This document shows, piece by piece, positions 32,990-41,400 of a DNA stretch of 45,245 nucleotides. Each line of letters begins with the position of its first letter. Position 1 is the stretch's first letter. A program made the translations under genes and the position numbers. Under the pieces are notes generated by a model. The model was not told where the DNA came from and searched no databases. It saw only the letters and a list, made by a program, of their open reading frames with translations. This stretch comes from Myroides odoratus (GTDB lineage Bacteria > Bacteroidota > Bacteroidia > Flavobacteriales > Flavobacteriaceae): positions 1 to 45,245 of the forward strand of contig NZ_LROZ01000025.1 in NCBI RefSeq assembly GCF_001549985.1. Reading direction: 5' to 3'.

Positions 32990-34271
32990 TAATGCCCCTT
33001 TAATTATATTTAGAATTTTTTTCGGATTTTTATTTGCCTGTGAATCTTTTGGCGCCATTGCTACAGGGTGGGTAAAATCCAATATGGTAGACGTAAAGTT
33101 TACTTTCTCCCATATTTATATGGATTTTTTGCAAGTCTTAGTAGGACCGCAAATGTATGTATACTTTTTTGTGATGGGACTTGTCTCCTTAGCTGTAATG
33201 CTAGGTTATCGCTATAAATGGTCTATGCCTTTGCTAACCATCCTTTGGGCAGGAACCTATTTTTTACAAAAAACATCGTATAATAATCATTATTATCTCT
33301 TGATGATTATTTGTGTTTATATGTGTTTCTTACCTGCTGCCTCGTATAAATCGTTAGATGTAAAAGCCAATCGTGTCAAGGAAGAACTTGCCATGCCGCT
33401 TTATTTTAATTGGATTTTTATCTTTCAAGTGAGCGTATTGTATGTGTACGGCACAATTGCGAAGTTCTATCCAGATTGGTTGGATGGAACCTTTACTGAA
33501 ATTATGTATCAATCGGCTAATATTCCCGATTTTTTCAAAACAATATTTACACAAAAAGAATTCTATTTGATTATTGCCTACTTGGGAATTCTATTTGATG
33601 GACTCATCGTTCCAGCTTTATTGTGGAAACGCACACGTACCTTGGCTTTAATCGCTTCTTTGATTTTTCACTTGTTTAATTCTGCCACTCTACATATTGG
33701 AATTTTTCCTTATTTCGCGCTGACGTTTGCGTTGTTCTTTTATCCATCGGATCAGATTCGACGTATCTTCTTGAAAAAGAAGCCTGTTTTAGAGCAAAAG
33801 GAAAATTTTACTACGCCTCAGTTGAGCAAACCTGTATTAGGGTTTTTGGCTGTGTTTATGTTTATTCAATTTGCTTTGCCTTTAAGACAGCATTTTATTG
33901 AAGGGGATATCTTATGGACAGATGAGGCACATCGTTTAAGCTGGCGCATGATGCTGCGTTCTAGAGGGGGATATACTACCTTTATTGTTGAAGACAAGAA
34001 GACGAAAGCACGTAGTTTTTATAATACCGAAGGGGTTTTAAGCTCAAAACAAGAAGCGAGATTGAATACGTCTGATATGATTTGGCAAATGGCACAATAC
34101 ATCAAAAAGGAATATGCAGCTAAAGGAGTTGACGTTGCAGTTTATGCAGATAGTTGGGTTTCCGTTAACGGACGGGAGTATAGCCGTTATATCGATGAGA
34201 ATGTTGATTTAGCGAGCGTGCCTTGGAATTACTTTGGGCATAGTGAATGGATTTTGGATAAACCTTTTTAA
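32961..34271 (+). CDS. HTTM-domain membrane protein
   Basis: This 436-residue protein belongs to the HTTM (vitamin K-dependent gamma-carboxylase-like) family. It has about seven to eight membrane spans in residues 10-300, including RIFFGFLFACESFG, YVYFFVMGLVSLAVML and LMIICVYMCFLPA, then a soluble C-terminal part of about 130 residues. The ATG at 32961 (MWKKALQPV) is chosen; an in-frame TTG lies 9 bp upstream. Overlap with ribF suggests translational coupling. The substrate is unknown; many bacterial members have no proven carboxylase activity. Confidence 0.85.
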   Translation: MWKKALQPVDNAPLIIFRIFFGFLFACESFGAIATGWVKSNMVDVKFTFSHIYMDFLQVLVGPQMYVYFFVMGLVSLAVMLGYRYKWSMPLLTILWAGTYFLQKTSYNNHYYLLMIICVYMCFLPAASYKSLDVKANRVKEELAMPLYFNWIFIFQVSVLYVYGTIAKFYPDWLDGTFTEIMYQSANIPDFFKTIFTQKEFYLIIAYLGILFDGLIVPALLWKRTRTLALIASLIFHLFNSATLHIGIFPYFALTFALFFYPSDQIRRIFLKKKPVLEQKENFTTPQLSKPVLGFLAVFMFIQFALPLRQHFIEGDILWTDEAHRLSWRMMLRSRGGYTTFIVEDKKTKARSFYNTEGVLSSKQEARLNTSDMIWQMAQYIKKEYAAKGVDVAVYADSWVSVNGREYSRYIDENVDLASVPWNYFGHSEWILDKPF

Positions 34272-34385
34272 AGAGAATAGAGAATGGAGATGAGAAAGGA
34301 GGAAATTTCTAAATGATAGAAGTTTTCCTTTGATAGATACATCTCACAACTTTACACTTCGAAAATTACAACTTTACATATAACA

Positions 34386-34413
34386 AAAAAGCCTTCTATT
34401 CAGAGGGCTTTTT
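34386..34413. terminator. Terminator at the 3' end of lpxH
   Basis: AAAAAGCCTTC (34386-34396) pairs with GAGGGCTTTTT (34403-34413) with one G-U pair. It overlaps the lpxH stop codon region (34396-34398) and has A and T tracts on both sides, so it may also serve the convergent HTTM gene. Confidence 0.82.
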
Positions 34414-35166
34414 ATATTTTTCTAAGTGAAATTCACCGTCAAAATGACCATACGTAAAGTAATTGATCCAATCTCCTAAGTTGATGTATTTCGATTGACC
34501 ATTTAAATCAATGACCATTGGGAGATGGCGGTGTCCAAAAACAAAGTAATCATAGTGTTGTTGTTCTAATTTGCGCTTGGCATAGAGGACTAACCATTCG
34601 TTCTCTTCTCCTAAGAAACGCATATCTTCAGCACCTGAGATTAATTTGTTCTTTACGGATAAGTATTGGGCTAAACGCACCCCAATATCAGGGTGTAACC
34701 AATTGAATAACCATTTAGAAAATCTATTGGTAAATACTTTTTTCATGCGTTTGTAACCTAAATCTCCAGGGCCTAAGCCATCACCATGCCCAATGAAAAA
34801 GCGCTTGCCATTGATGGTGAAAATTTGTGGTTCATGAAAAACAGGTATCCCTAACTCGGTTTGGAAGTAATCATTCATCCATAAATCGTGATTGCCTACA
34901 AAAAAGTAGATGGGAATTCCCTTGTCTCTTAATGTTGCTAGCTTTCCAAGTATGCGAACAAATCCTTTGGGTACAACCGTTTTATATTCAAACCAGAAGT
35001 CGAATAGATCGCCCAAGATGAATAGTGCCCCCATGTCTTCTTCCTTCTCATTGAGCCATGCTAAAAAAAGCTGTTCTCGCGGTAAGCTTTTTTCACGTGT
35101 AGGCGCTCCGAAATGTTGATCAGAAGCAAAGTAAACCCCTTTTGTTGTATCAATAGTAAAATTCAC
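34396..35166 (-). CDS. lpxH: UDP-2,3-diacylglucosamine diphosphatase
   Basis: LpxH hydrolyses UDP-2,3-diacylglucosamine to lipid X in lipid A synthesis. This 256-residue metallophosphoesterase shows the metal-site motifs in order: D16 and H18 (DQHFG), D53 (GDLFDFW), N92 and H93 (GNHD), H127 (GHGD) and GHRH near residue 213. The conserved KRMKKVFTNRFSKWLFNWLHP segment forms the lipid-binding cap. It lies 6 bp after queD, so the two share a message. Confidence 0.93.
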   Translation of the reverse strand: MNFTIDTTKGVYFASDQHFGAPTREKSLPREQLFLAWLNEKEEDMGALFILGDLFDFWFEYKTVVPKGFVRILGKLATLRDKGIPIYFFVGNHDLWMNDYFQTELGIPVFHEPQIFTINGKRFFIGHGDGLGPGDLGYKRMKKVFTNRFSKWLFNWLHPDIGVRLAQYLSVKNKLISGAEDMRFLGEENEWLVLYAKRKLEQQHYDYFVFGHRHLPMVIDLNGQSKYINLGDWINYFTYGHFDGEFHLEKYKKPSE

Positions 35167-35172
35167 AGGAGT

Positions 35173-35625
35173 CTATAGATTATCAGATTGATACCATTCT
35201 GCATAAGATGAATCTGTTTCTTGTAAACGCAAAGAATACAAAGCAAGGTTCTCAGGTAGACGATTTTTGATTTTATTTGCAAAATCAATCACCATATTTT
35301 CACTCGTTGGTTGATAATCAACTAAAATTACGTGGTGCCCACGATCTTTCAGTTCTTGTGCTAATTCAACGTGAGGTGTATTTTTATTGAAGACTGTAGC
35401 ATGATCAAAAATATCTACAATTTCTTCTTTTACTATTTTCTTTAGATCACTGAAATCAATTACCATCCCGAATTTTACATTAGAGGAATCGGTGATAGGT
35501 GTACCAATTACTGTAACAGCAAGTTTATAGCTGTGTCCGTGTACATTGCGACATTTACCGTCATATCCATATAATGCATGACCTGTTTCGAACGTAAATT
35601 GTTTTGTAATTCTAATTTTAGACAT
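35173..35625 (-). CDS. queD: 6-carboxy-5,6,7,8-tetrahydropterin synthase
   Basis: QueD converts dihydroneopterin triphosphate to 6-carboxytetrahydropterin in queuosine synthesis. The protein begins MSKIRITKQFTFETGHALYG and is 150 residues long. The zinc ligands are H16 and H29/H31 (NVHGHSY), and C25 is the catalytic cysteine. I use ATG at 35625. An ATG at 35643 would lie within the -7 box (35641-35648) and so upstream of the transcript start. It is cotranscribed with lpxH. Confidence 0.94.
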   Translation of the reverse strand: MSKIRITKQFTFETGHALYGYDGKCRNVHGHSYKLAVTVIGTPITDSSNVKFGMVIDFSDLKKIVKEEIVDIFDHATVFNKNTPHVELAQELKDRGHHVILVDYQPTSENMVIDFANKIKNRLPENLALYSLRLQETDSSYAEWYQSDNL

Positions 35626-35640
35626 AACCAAAAATTTTGA

Positions 35641-35648
35641 CAAAGGTA
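35641..35648 (-). promoter_or_regulatory. -7 promoter box of queD-lpxH
   Basis: TACCTTTG on the minus strand matches TAnnTTTG. The transcript start would lie about 6 bases downstream, near 35635, leaving a 10-nt leader before the ATG at 35625. No TTG is seen at the -33 spacing. Confidence 0.55.
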
Positions 35649-35707
35649 GTGAAAAATCTAGTTGGGTTGCCCCTTCTTTGGTTAGGTTTTGGTTTGAGCG
35701 GTGAATT

Positions 35708-36487
35708 TTAGAGTATGCGATACTGGAGTTGAAGTTTAACCATGGGATAATATTTAAACCAATGAATGTAGGTGTCTACTTCTCCAAAGTTGTTGGCTCT
35801 CGTTAGCGTTGAATTAAGCTCTACCCCGTTTTGTTTTAATTCATAATCGCCTGCATATAAAAGTCCGAGTTCAAATTTTACTCCCAAGCGTCTTTTGGGT
35901 ACAGCTCGGCCTAAACCAACGCCGATATAAGGTTTGATGGTATTACCTAGTGTTAAATCCGCATCTAATTTTCCGTTGGTAATATCCAATTTTTGGCCAT
36001 TGAATTCTAGTTCAGGCCAATCGTAGGGTGGTTGTAATTGTGCTGGACTTCCATCGCGGTTAACGATGATTCCATTTGCCGTAAGTTTTGTTTTTCCGAA
36101 ATAAAACCCTCCACTAAGGTAGAGTATGCCCCCTTTGAATGGATAGTAGTCCACCACGAGATTGCCGTGAATATTATTCATTTTAGCTTTCATCTCATAG
36201 GCAACGTTCTGTCCAAAAGCTCGGCGTAAGGCGCCATAAGGATCATCTAAATTAAAACGATGAGATTGGGTGCTATAGCTGTAGGTATTGAAGCCTCCTT
36301 TGAGTACAAAATGAGCAGATAGTGGAGTAGCTACTTCGAGGTTGAATCCTAATGTTGTAAGTCCTGTGGCAACCGTTAGCTGTTTAAATGCTTCAGTATC
36401 ATGTTGTGGACTAGGTTGTGCCAATAGTACACAAGAACCTACTAACAGGTAAAACTGGAGAAGGAATGACAATCGTTTGATTTTCAT
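35708..36487 (-). CDS. Putative outer-membrane beta-barrel protein
   Basis: This 259-residue protein has a signal peptide (about 1-23, ending LLAQ) and a strand-rich body with alternating aromatic and Gly positions. It ends LQLQYRIL, in the style of outer-membrane barrels that finish in a final hydrophobic strand. Repeated turns such as YAGDYELKQNGVEL fit a small barrel of about 8-10 strands. No specific family is certain. A terminator separates it from the crotonase gene upstream. Confidence 0.75.
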   Translation of the reverse strand: MKIKRLSFLLQFYLLVGSCVLLAQPSPQHDTEAFKQLTVATGLTTLGFNLEVATPLSAHFVLKGGFNTYSYSTQSHRFNLDDPYGALRRAFGQNVAYEMKAKMNNIHGNLVVDYYPFKGGILYLSGGFYFGKTKLTANGIIVNRDGSPAQLQPPYDWPELEFNGQKLDITNGKLDADLTLGNTIKPYIGVGLGRAVPKRRLGVKFELGLLYAGDYELKQNGVELNSTLTRANNFGEVDTYIHWFKYYPMVKLQLQYRIL

Positions 36488-36513
36488 TTTTCTTTTAAAG
36501 ATAGGTAAAATAA

Positions 36514-36541
36514 AAACACGATTTCAAGTGAAATCGTGTTT
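36514..36541 (-). terminator. Terminator of the crotonase gene
   Basis: AAACACGATTTCA (36514-36526) pairs with TGAAATCGTGTTT (36529-36541) around an AG loop. On the minus strand it is followed by TTATTTTA. It lies 15 bp past the crotonase stop and just before the outer-membrane protein gene. Confidence 0.87.
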
Positions 36542-36556
36542 ATTCAGCGGGTGCTA

Positions 36557-37318
36557 TTATTTATTTTTGAAGGCGTTTAATGCATTAATCGTGAAATCAG
36601 ATAATACTAAACGACCTGAAATCTCTGCTCTTTCTGTTAGTAATTCGTCCCAATTTGAAGTTCCTTCCCAAAAAATCTGTTTCATTTCAGTTAAGGCTTC
36701 AGGATTATAAGCGCTTACGCGTTGAGCAAACGTGTTTAATTCAAGGTCTAATCGCTCAATCGTATCATATACTTCATCATATAGACCCTGTTGTTGTGCC
36801 CAAGTAGCTGTTTTCCACTCATGTGCAGTTAATGACATGGACGTGAAAGCCGTTTTTCCAATTTTTCTAGATACCGCAGGTTCAATAACAAATGGACCGA
36901 TACCAATAGCGAGTTCAGATAATTTGATTGCTGCTTGTGTTGTAGCGAAACAATAATCGCAAGAAGCAGCTAATCCTACTCCGCCACCAACAGTTTTTCC
37001 GTGAATACGGCCGATGAATATTTTTGGACTTTTGCGTATGGCATTGATGACATGAGCAAAACCAGAGAAGAATTTTTTTCCAGTAGCTTTGTCTTGGATC
37101 GCTAATAATTCATCAAAAGATGCGCCTGCACAAAAAGCTCCTGTTCCCTCACTTTGTAAAATGACAGTTGTAACTTCCGTGTTGCTATTTAATTGGGTAA
37201 TCGCTGTAGTTAATTCTGCTAGTAATGAACTTGGAAATGAATTACTTGCGGGGCTATAAAAAGTAATAGTTGCAATTTTATCCGCTATAGCGGTTTTTAT
37301 ATTGGCGTTTTGTTCCAT
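36557..37318 (-). CDS. Enoyl-CoA hydratase/isomerase family protein
   Basis: This 253-residue crotonase-fold enzyme acts on an acyl-CoA. The oxyanion-hole segments are GAFCAGASFDEL (60-71) and GKTVGGGVGLAASCDY (107-122). Candidate acid-base residues are E135 (SELAIG) and E146 (IEPAVS). The specific reaction, hydration or isomerisation, and the substrate cannot be decided from sequence; no other CoA gene lies adjacent. It is monocistronic with its own promoter and terminator. Confidence 0.9.
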   Translation of the reverse strand: MEQNANIKTAIADKIATITFYSPASNSFPSSLLAELTTAITQLNSNTEVTTVILQSEGTGAFCAGASFDELLAIQDKATGKKFFSGFAHVINAIRKSPKIFIGRIHGKTVGGGVGLAASCDYCFATTQAAIKLSELAIGIGPFVIEPAVSRKIGKTAFTSMSLTAHEWKTATWAQQQGLYDEVYDTIERLDLELNTFAQRVSAYNPEALTEMKQIFWEGTSNWDELLTERAEISGRLVLSDFTINALNAFKNK

Positions 37319-37334
37319 AATAATAGTCTTTTGT

Positions 37335-37342
37335 CAAATGTA
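37335..37342 (-). promoter_or_regulatory. -7 promoter box of the crotonase gene
   Basis: TACATTTG on the minus strand matches TAnnTTTG and lies 16 bp before the ATG at 37318. The -33 position at 19-base spacing reads TTA, two of three consensus bases. Confidence 0.55.
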
Positions 37343-37921
37343 AGGAATCTTAGTAACGCAATAAAATGTTTATACTCCTCCAACAAGTTTTGCAAACTGA
37401 AGTAAAAGAACGGAATTGAGTTAAGAAAAAATTCACATAACGAGAATTTGTGAAAACAGGCTGAATTTAACGTATTTAACGTATGATTTTAAGTGAAAAT
37501 GAGTCGGGTAAATTGATTGCATGAAATAGAGAAAAAAATGCTTTTCTTTAGTGAGACAATGATTTTTTATAAAAATAGCTGTCACGTGTAAAAATAAGTG
37601 CTAAGCGTATTTTTTTTACAAGTAAAATCCATTATATTGGCAGCGGTCTTATCGCTTAATTTTATCCTCATTTCAAGGACAAAAAGATGCTTTTTATACT
37701 GCATGATGTCTTTTTAGCGCCACTTCGAAAAACGCGATTTTTTGACTCTCCTCAAAATAATTAACTTAAAATCATTTAATAGTTGTTAATTAACTGTTAT
37801 GGTGTTTTTTTGTTTTAATATTAACTTTTTTTAAGGCTATTATCTTTTTTATTTTGAAAAATAAATGTGAATATGTTATTTTTTTAAGTTGATGTATTGT
37901 GAATAATTTTCTATAAATAGT

Positions 37922-37951
37922 TTATTATTTGCATGTAATTATTTATTTTTG
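37922..37951 (+). promoter_or_regulatory. Candidate promoter far upstream of the giant gene
   Basis: TATTTTTG at 37944-37951 matches TAnnTTTG and has TTA at the 19-base -33 spacing (37922-37924). The predicted transcript start falls on the palindrome at 37956-37981. If used, the leader before the ATG at 38487 would be about 530 nt. Confidence 0.35.
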
Positions 37952-37955
37952 TGTA

Positions 37956-37981
37956 GATTTTATACAATAACGTATAAAATC
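37956..37981. promoter_or_regulatory. Perfect palindrome, candidate operator
   Basis: GATTTTATAC (37956-37965) and GTATAAAATC (37972-37981) are perfect inverted repeats separated by AATAAC. The symmetry and placement at a predicted transcript start resemble a dimeric repressor site. It lacks a U tract, so it is not a good terminator. Confidence 0.5.
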
Positions 37982-38095
37982 ATGAAGATATATTTATACC
38001 TTTTACTACTAAAACGAAGGAAAACCTAAGAAAAGGAGTAAAAAATATAAGTATTTATAAGAATAAAGAACATTTCAGTGGTTTTCTAATAATTT

Positions 38096-38276
38096 ACTTG
38101 GGCTGAGTGAAAAAAGAGGAAATCCAGAAAAAAAAAGCAAAAAAAGAAAAAGAAACTATAAGAAGAAACGAAAGTGTATTTCTGTAGATATTTTAAGTGG
38201 GATGCTTAAAAACTACGCAGGATTGATCGAAAAAAAATAAATAAAAAAAATAGATTTAAGTTGACTTGGGCTGAGT
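38096..38276 (+). repeat. Pair of 13-bp direct repeats (ACTTGGGCTGAGT)
   Basis: ACTTGGGCTGAGT occurs at 38096-38108 and again at 38264-38276, 168 bp apart. The flanks are unrelated. In such A/T-rich DNA, two exact copies of this G-rich 13-mer stand out. They could be protein-binding sites. Confidence 0.65.
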
Positions 38277-38301
38277 AAATTTAAATGTATTAGTAGCAAA
38301 A

Positions 38302-38339
38302 GGAATGTCTACGCTGTACTTACACAGTGTAGCATTTCC
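38302..38339 (+). other. Imperfect 16-bp hairpin upstream of the giant gene
   Basis: The arms 38302-38317 and 38324-38339 pair at 12 of 16 positions (GGAA...CTAC.CTGT) around ACTTAC. No U run follows, so it is a weak terminator. It precedes a possible near promoter, TTG (38365-38367), N17, TATATTTT (38385-38392). Confidence 0.45.
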
Positions 38340-38364
38340 GTATATTTTCTTGTTCCATTACATG

Positions 38365-38392
38365 TTGTATTGGAACCCATTCTTTATATTTT
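38365..38392 (+). promoter_or_regulatory. Candidate near promoter of the giant gene
   Basis: TTG at 38365-38367 and TATATTTT at 38385-38392 are separated by 17 bases, two fewer than the consensus spacing. The -7 box differs at its last base. If used, the leader would be about 90 nt. This is a weaker match than the nuo promoter. Confidence 0.35.
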
Positions 38393-38486
38393 TTAGTAGA
38401 TCTTCTATTTATGACACATGTGCGTATCATGCACATTGTTGTTGTGCTATACATATACACCTTACAAACTAAAATCAGATAATAAT

Positions 38487-41400
38487 ATGTTTAATAGACA
38501 ACACATGGAAGAGAAAATTACTTTCTCCCTCTGGACGAGGGTGTTAATTTTTCTGGTACTCTTAGTACCATTGGTCCAAGGATATGGACAAACGAAGGTT
38601 TTGGCAACTACTGTAAAATCAGGCACAAATGCGAAAGAGAGCCTATTAGGAGGAGGAAGCTATCAACCTACAACAGATACTAGGTATGCGGAAGTTATAG
38701 GTGCTCAAAATATTAAGGATGGAAATGAATCTACCTATGCAACCTTAAAAGCTAAAACTGTAGCAGTTATAGCCACCATAAATGGAGAGGCATGGGTCCA
38801 AACTAATTTTGATCATAAGATTCCTATTGAAACAACGAGTTATGTCAAAGTTTCAAAAGTTACTGCTGGAGGCGCAAGCCTTGATTTGGGGGGTGTCTTA
38901 GGAGGTCTCTTGGGGTTGATAGGAGATAAGATATTTGTCGAAGCATACGCAAATGCTGAAGATAGTTCCCCAATTGCGGATACGAATCTTACAACTACTT
39001 TTGTAGAAACGAAGTCAGGAGATTTATTGTTAGCAATTAATTCTAAAGTTCCTTATCAAGGAATTAGAGTTAAATTGAGAAGTGAAGCTGGTGCTTTGAA
39101 TTTACTCGGTTCCAAAAATTATGAGATGAATGTATATGAAGCTTTTTATTATACAGGAGAGGCTTCATGTGGAAAACCGTTGGCAACAGGAGTTGGTGCA
39201 GTGGGATTAAATATCAACTTACTTGGTGGATTATTCACTAATATAGGTACCAACCAATACGGTCAATCAATTGATAATGATGCAAATACTTACTCTGTTT
39301 TAAAAGGAGGAAATCTTGTAGCGGTTAATGTAGGAAGTAGTATTTCACAATATTTTTATTTTCCAAATAGTGCTAAAGCTAGTGCAACCTTCAATGTTAC
39401 ATTAGCAAAGAATGCTGGAGCTGTAGAAATACCTGTTATCTCTGGATTAGAAGTAAGAGCTTATCAAGGGAATAAAGAAGTTTATGTTCGTTCTCTGGAA
39501 GGAGGATTGCTTAATGGAGTGGATATCTTAGGCTTGTTACAAAGGGATACTCCTTTTACACTGACCTTTGCGCCAGGTAAAGCTTTTGATAAAGTTGAAA
39601 TTCGCCTTAATACAGCAGTCAGTATTGGTGTTGCTAAAGGAGGCTTGCGTATTTATGATGTAGAACGTTATGACGGAACTACTTGTATTAATCCAAACTT
39701 TACTATTCCAACTCCTACTCAAGTTCCTTTTGAAACCGCTAGTTGTGTTACTTCTTTAGTGGATTTCCAAAATGTTGACTTCGCTACGAATGTATTGGAT
39801 AATAATAACGAAACCTATGCAACTTTATATGCAAAAGCGGGAACGTTATTAGCCGGAGAATATGCCTCAGGTATGATTCATATGGCTTATCCAAATGCAG
39901 TACCAGCCTATACGACTTCGTATATCCGCATCGATATGGAAGATGAAATTATCCATAAGTTGTTAGGTGGAACACTAGGTAATTTACTCGGTGGAGTAGT
40001 GGGAACCTTAATTGGGAATCACTATTTTGAGGTAGATGCTTACAATGGATCTAACTCAGTTTCCCATACAACAAGTCAAAATGGTTTTGCCAACACTACA
40101 GGAGGAAAAATGACCGTTGTTCAAGATAAAATCGGAAGATTCTATCTTGCTGTTACTCCTAATCAACCGTATACAAGTATTAAAATTACCAATAGCGTGT
40201 CAGGTCTTGCAAATGGTGCAGTTCGCGCGTTGAAAGTATATAATATGTGCCGTGAAATTGGTACGGATCTTTGTTTTGCACCGCAGTTTACGTCTTATGA
40301 TCAAACGGGATTGAGCCTGAGTTTAGGTACATTGAATGGTGCCGGAGTAACGAATCCATACTATGCAATTAGCGGTAACTCTTCTGAATTTTCAGAAATA
40401 AGTACAGGTACAGTGGCTGTGGCTGCTACAGTAAGACAAGCTATTTACTTTGGAAAACCTTCTCAAACAGGAGATCAGATTAAAATGCGCTTACAGTTAA
40501 ATCCTACAGGACTTTTAGCTTTGGATTTAGCAGGTAAGTATAGAGTTGTCACTTTCTTAGGTGATCAACAGAAAGAAGTATTCACGTTACAACAAGGCTT
40601 AATTAATAATCTAAATTTATTAAACTTATTCAAATCAGGGGGAATTCAAACGTTGACTTTTGATACAACGCAAACCTTCGACCGTGTTGAAGTACAAGTT
40701 GGGTCTTTAGTGAATGCATCTGTTGTACCTGCTATTCGCTTATATGATGTGAAACGCGTGAGTACAACTTGCCCTGAATCAAGTGGGGTTTCTCCTTTTA
40801 CGGCACCAGTTTGTGCAACTGAATTATTGGACGCGAGTAACGCCAATGATATCGGAAACTTATTTGATGGTGACTTTGATTCCTATGCAACGTTGCAATC
40901 AGGAGCTGGGTTTTTATTGGGATTAGGCAATAAATTTGAAGGATTTGTTGAAATGGGATATGCCGCTTCGGTACCTGCCAATACCACATCTTATGTCCGT
41001 ATAGATTTTGAAAATACGGCTCTAGAAAAGTTAATAAGCGGAAGTTTAGGGAACCTAGTCACTGGAATATTAAATGGATTAGTATTTGGAAATCATGATT
41101 TTGAAGTTCAAGTGAAAAATGAACAGGGAACTGTTGTTTTAAATAGAGGAACACAAACGACTAACGCTTCTTCAAGTGAAGGAACCATTAGAGTGGTGGT
41201 TGATAAACTAGGACGTAGATATTTAGCGATTACGCCAACTAGTGCTTATAAATCTGTTCGTATTATTGATAAAACAAATAGTGCCTTAGGCCTTTTAGCA
41301 CAACCCAACAGCATGAATGTTTATGGGATGTGTTATGAAACTGCTCAAGCAACTTGTGTAGCTCCTTTTGCTACTTCTTACGAATATGACGGACTAAATT

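Larger units (their letters stand above)
37343..38486. other. Long AT-rich non-coding region upstream of the giant surface gene
   Basis: This stretch of about 1.14 kb has no convincing gene on either strand. It is very A/T-rich, with several poly-A and poly-T runs. It holds a candidate plus-strand promoter and palindrome at 37922-37981, a short frame of 15 codons at 37982-38029 (MKIYLYLLLLKRRKT), a 13-bp direct repeat (38096 and 38264), a small hairpin (38191-38211) and a large imperfect hairpin (38302-38339). The density of paired elements suggests regulation of the downstream surface-protein locus. Confidence 0.6.

Noticed and set aside
37982..38029. 15-codon frame MKIYLYLLLLKRRKT in the long leader
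   Set aside because: A short hydrophobic frame in A/T-rich DNA is expected by chance; no ribosome-binding signal or conservation evidence is available.
38317..38328. ACTTACACAGT similarity between the leader hairpin and the IS256 end
   Set aside because: Only 11 bases match, with no further IS end sequence on either side; probably chance.
38418..38486. Upstream 23-codon extension of the giant gene
   Set aside because: The extension is Cys/Tyr/Thr-rich and displaces the signal peptide from the N-terminus; ATG at 38487 restores a normal leader.
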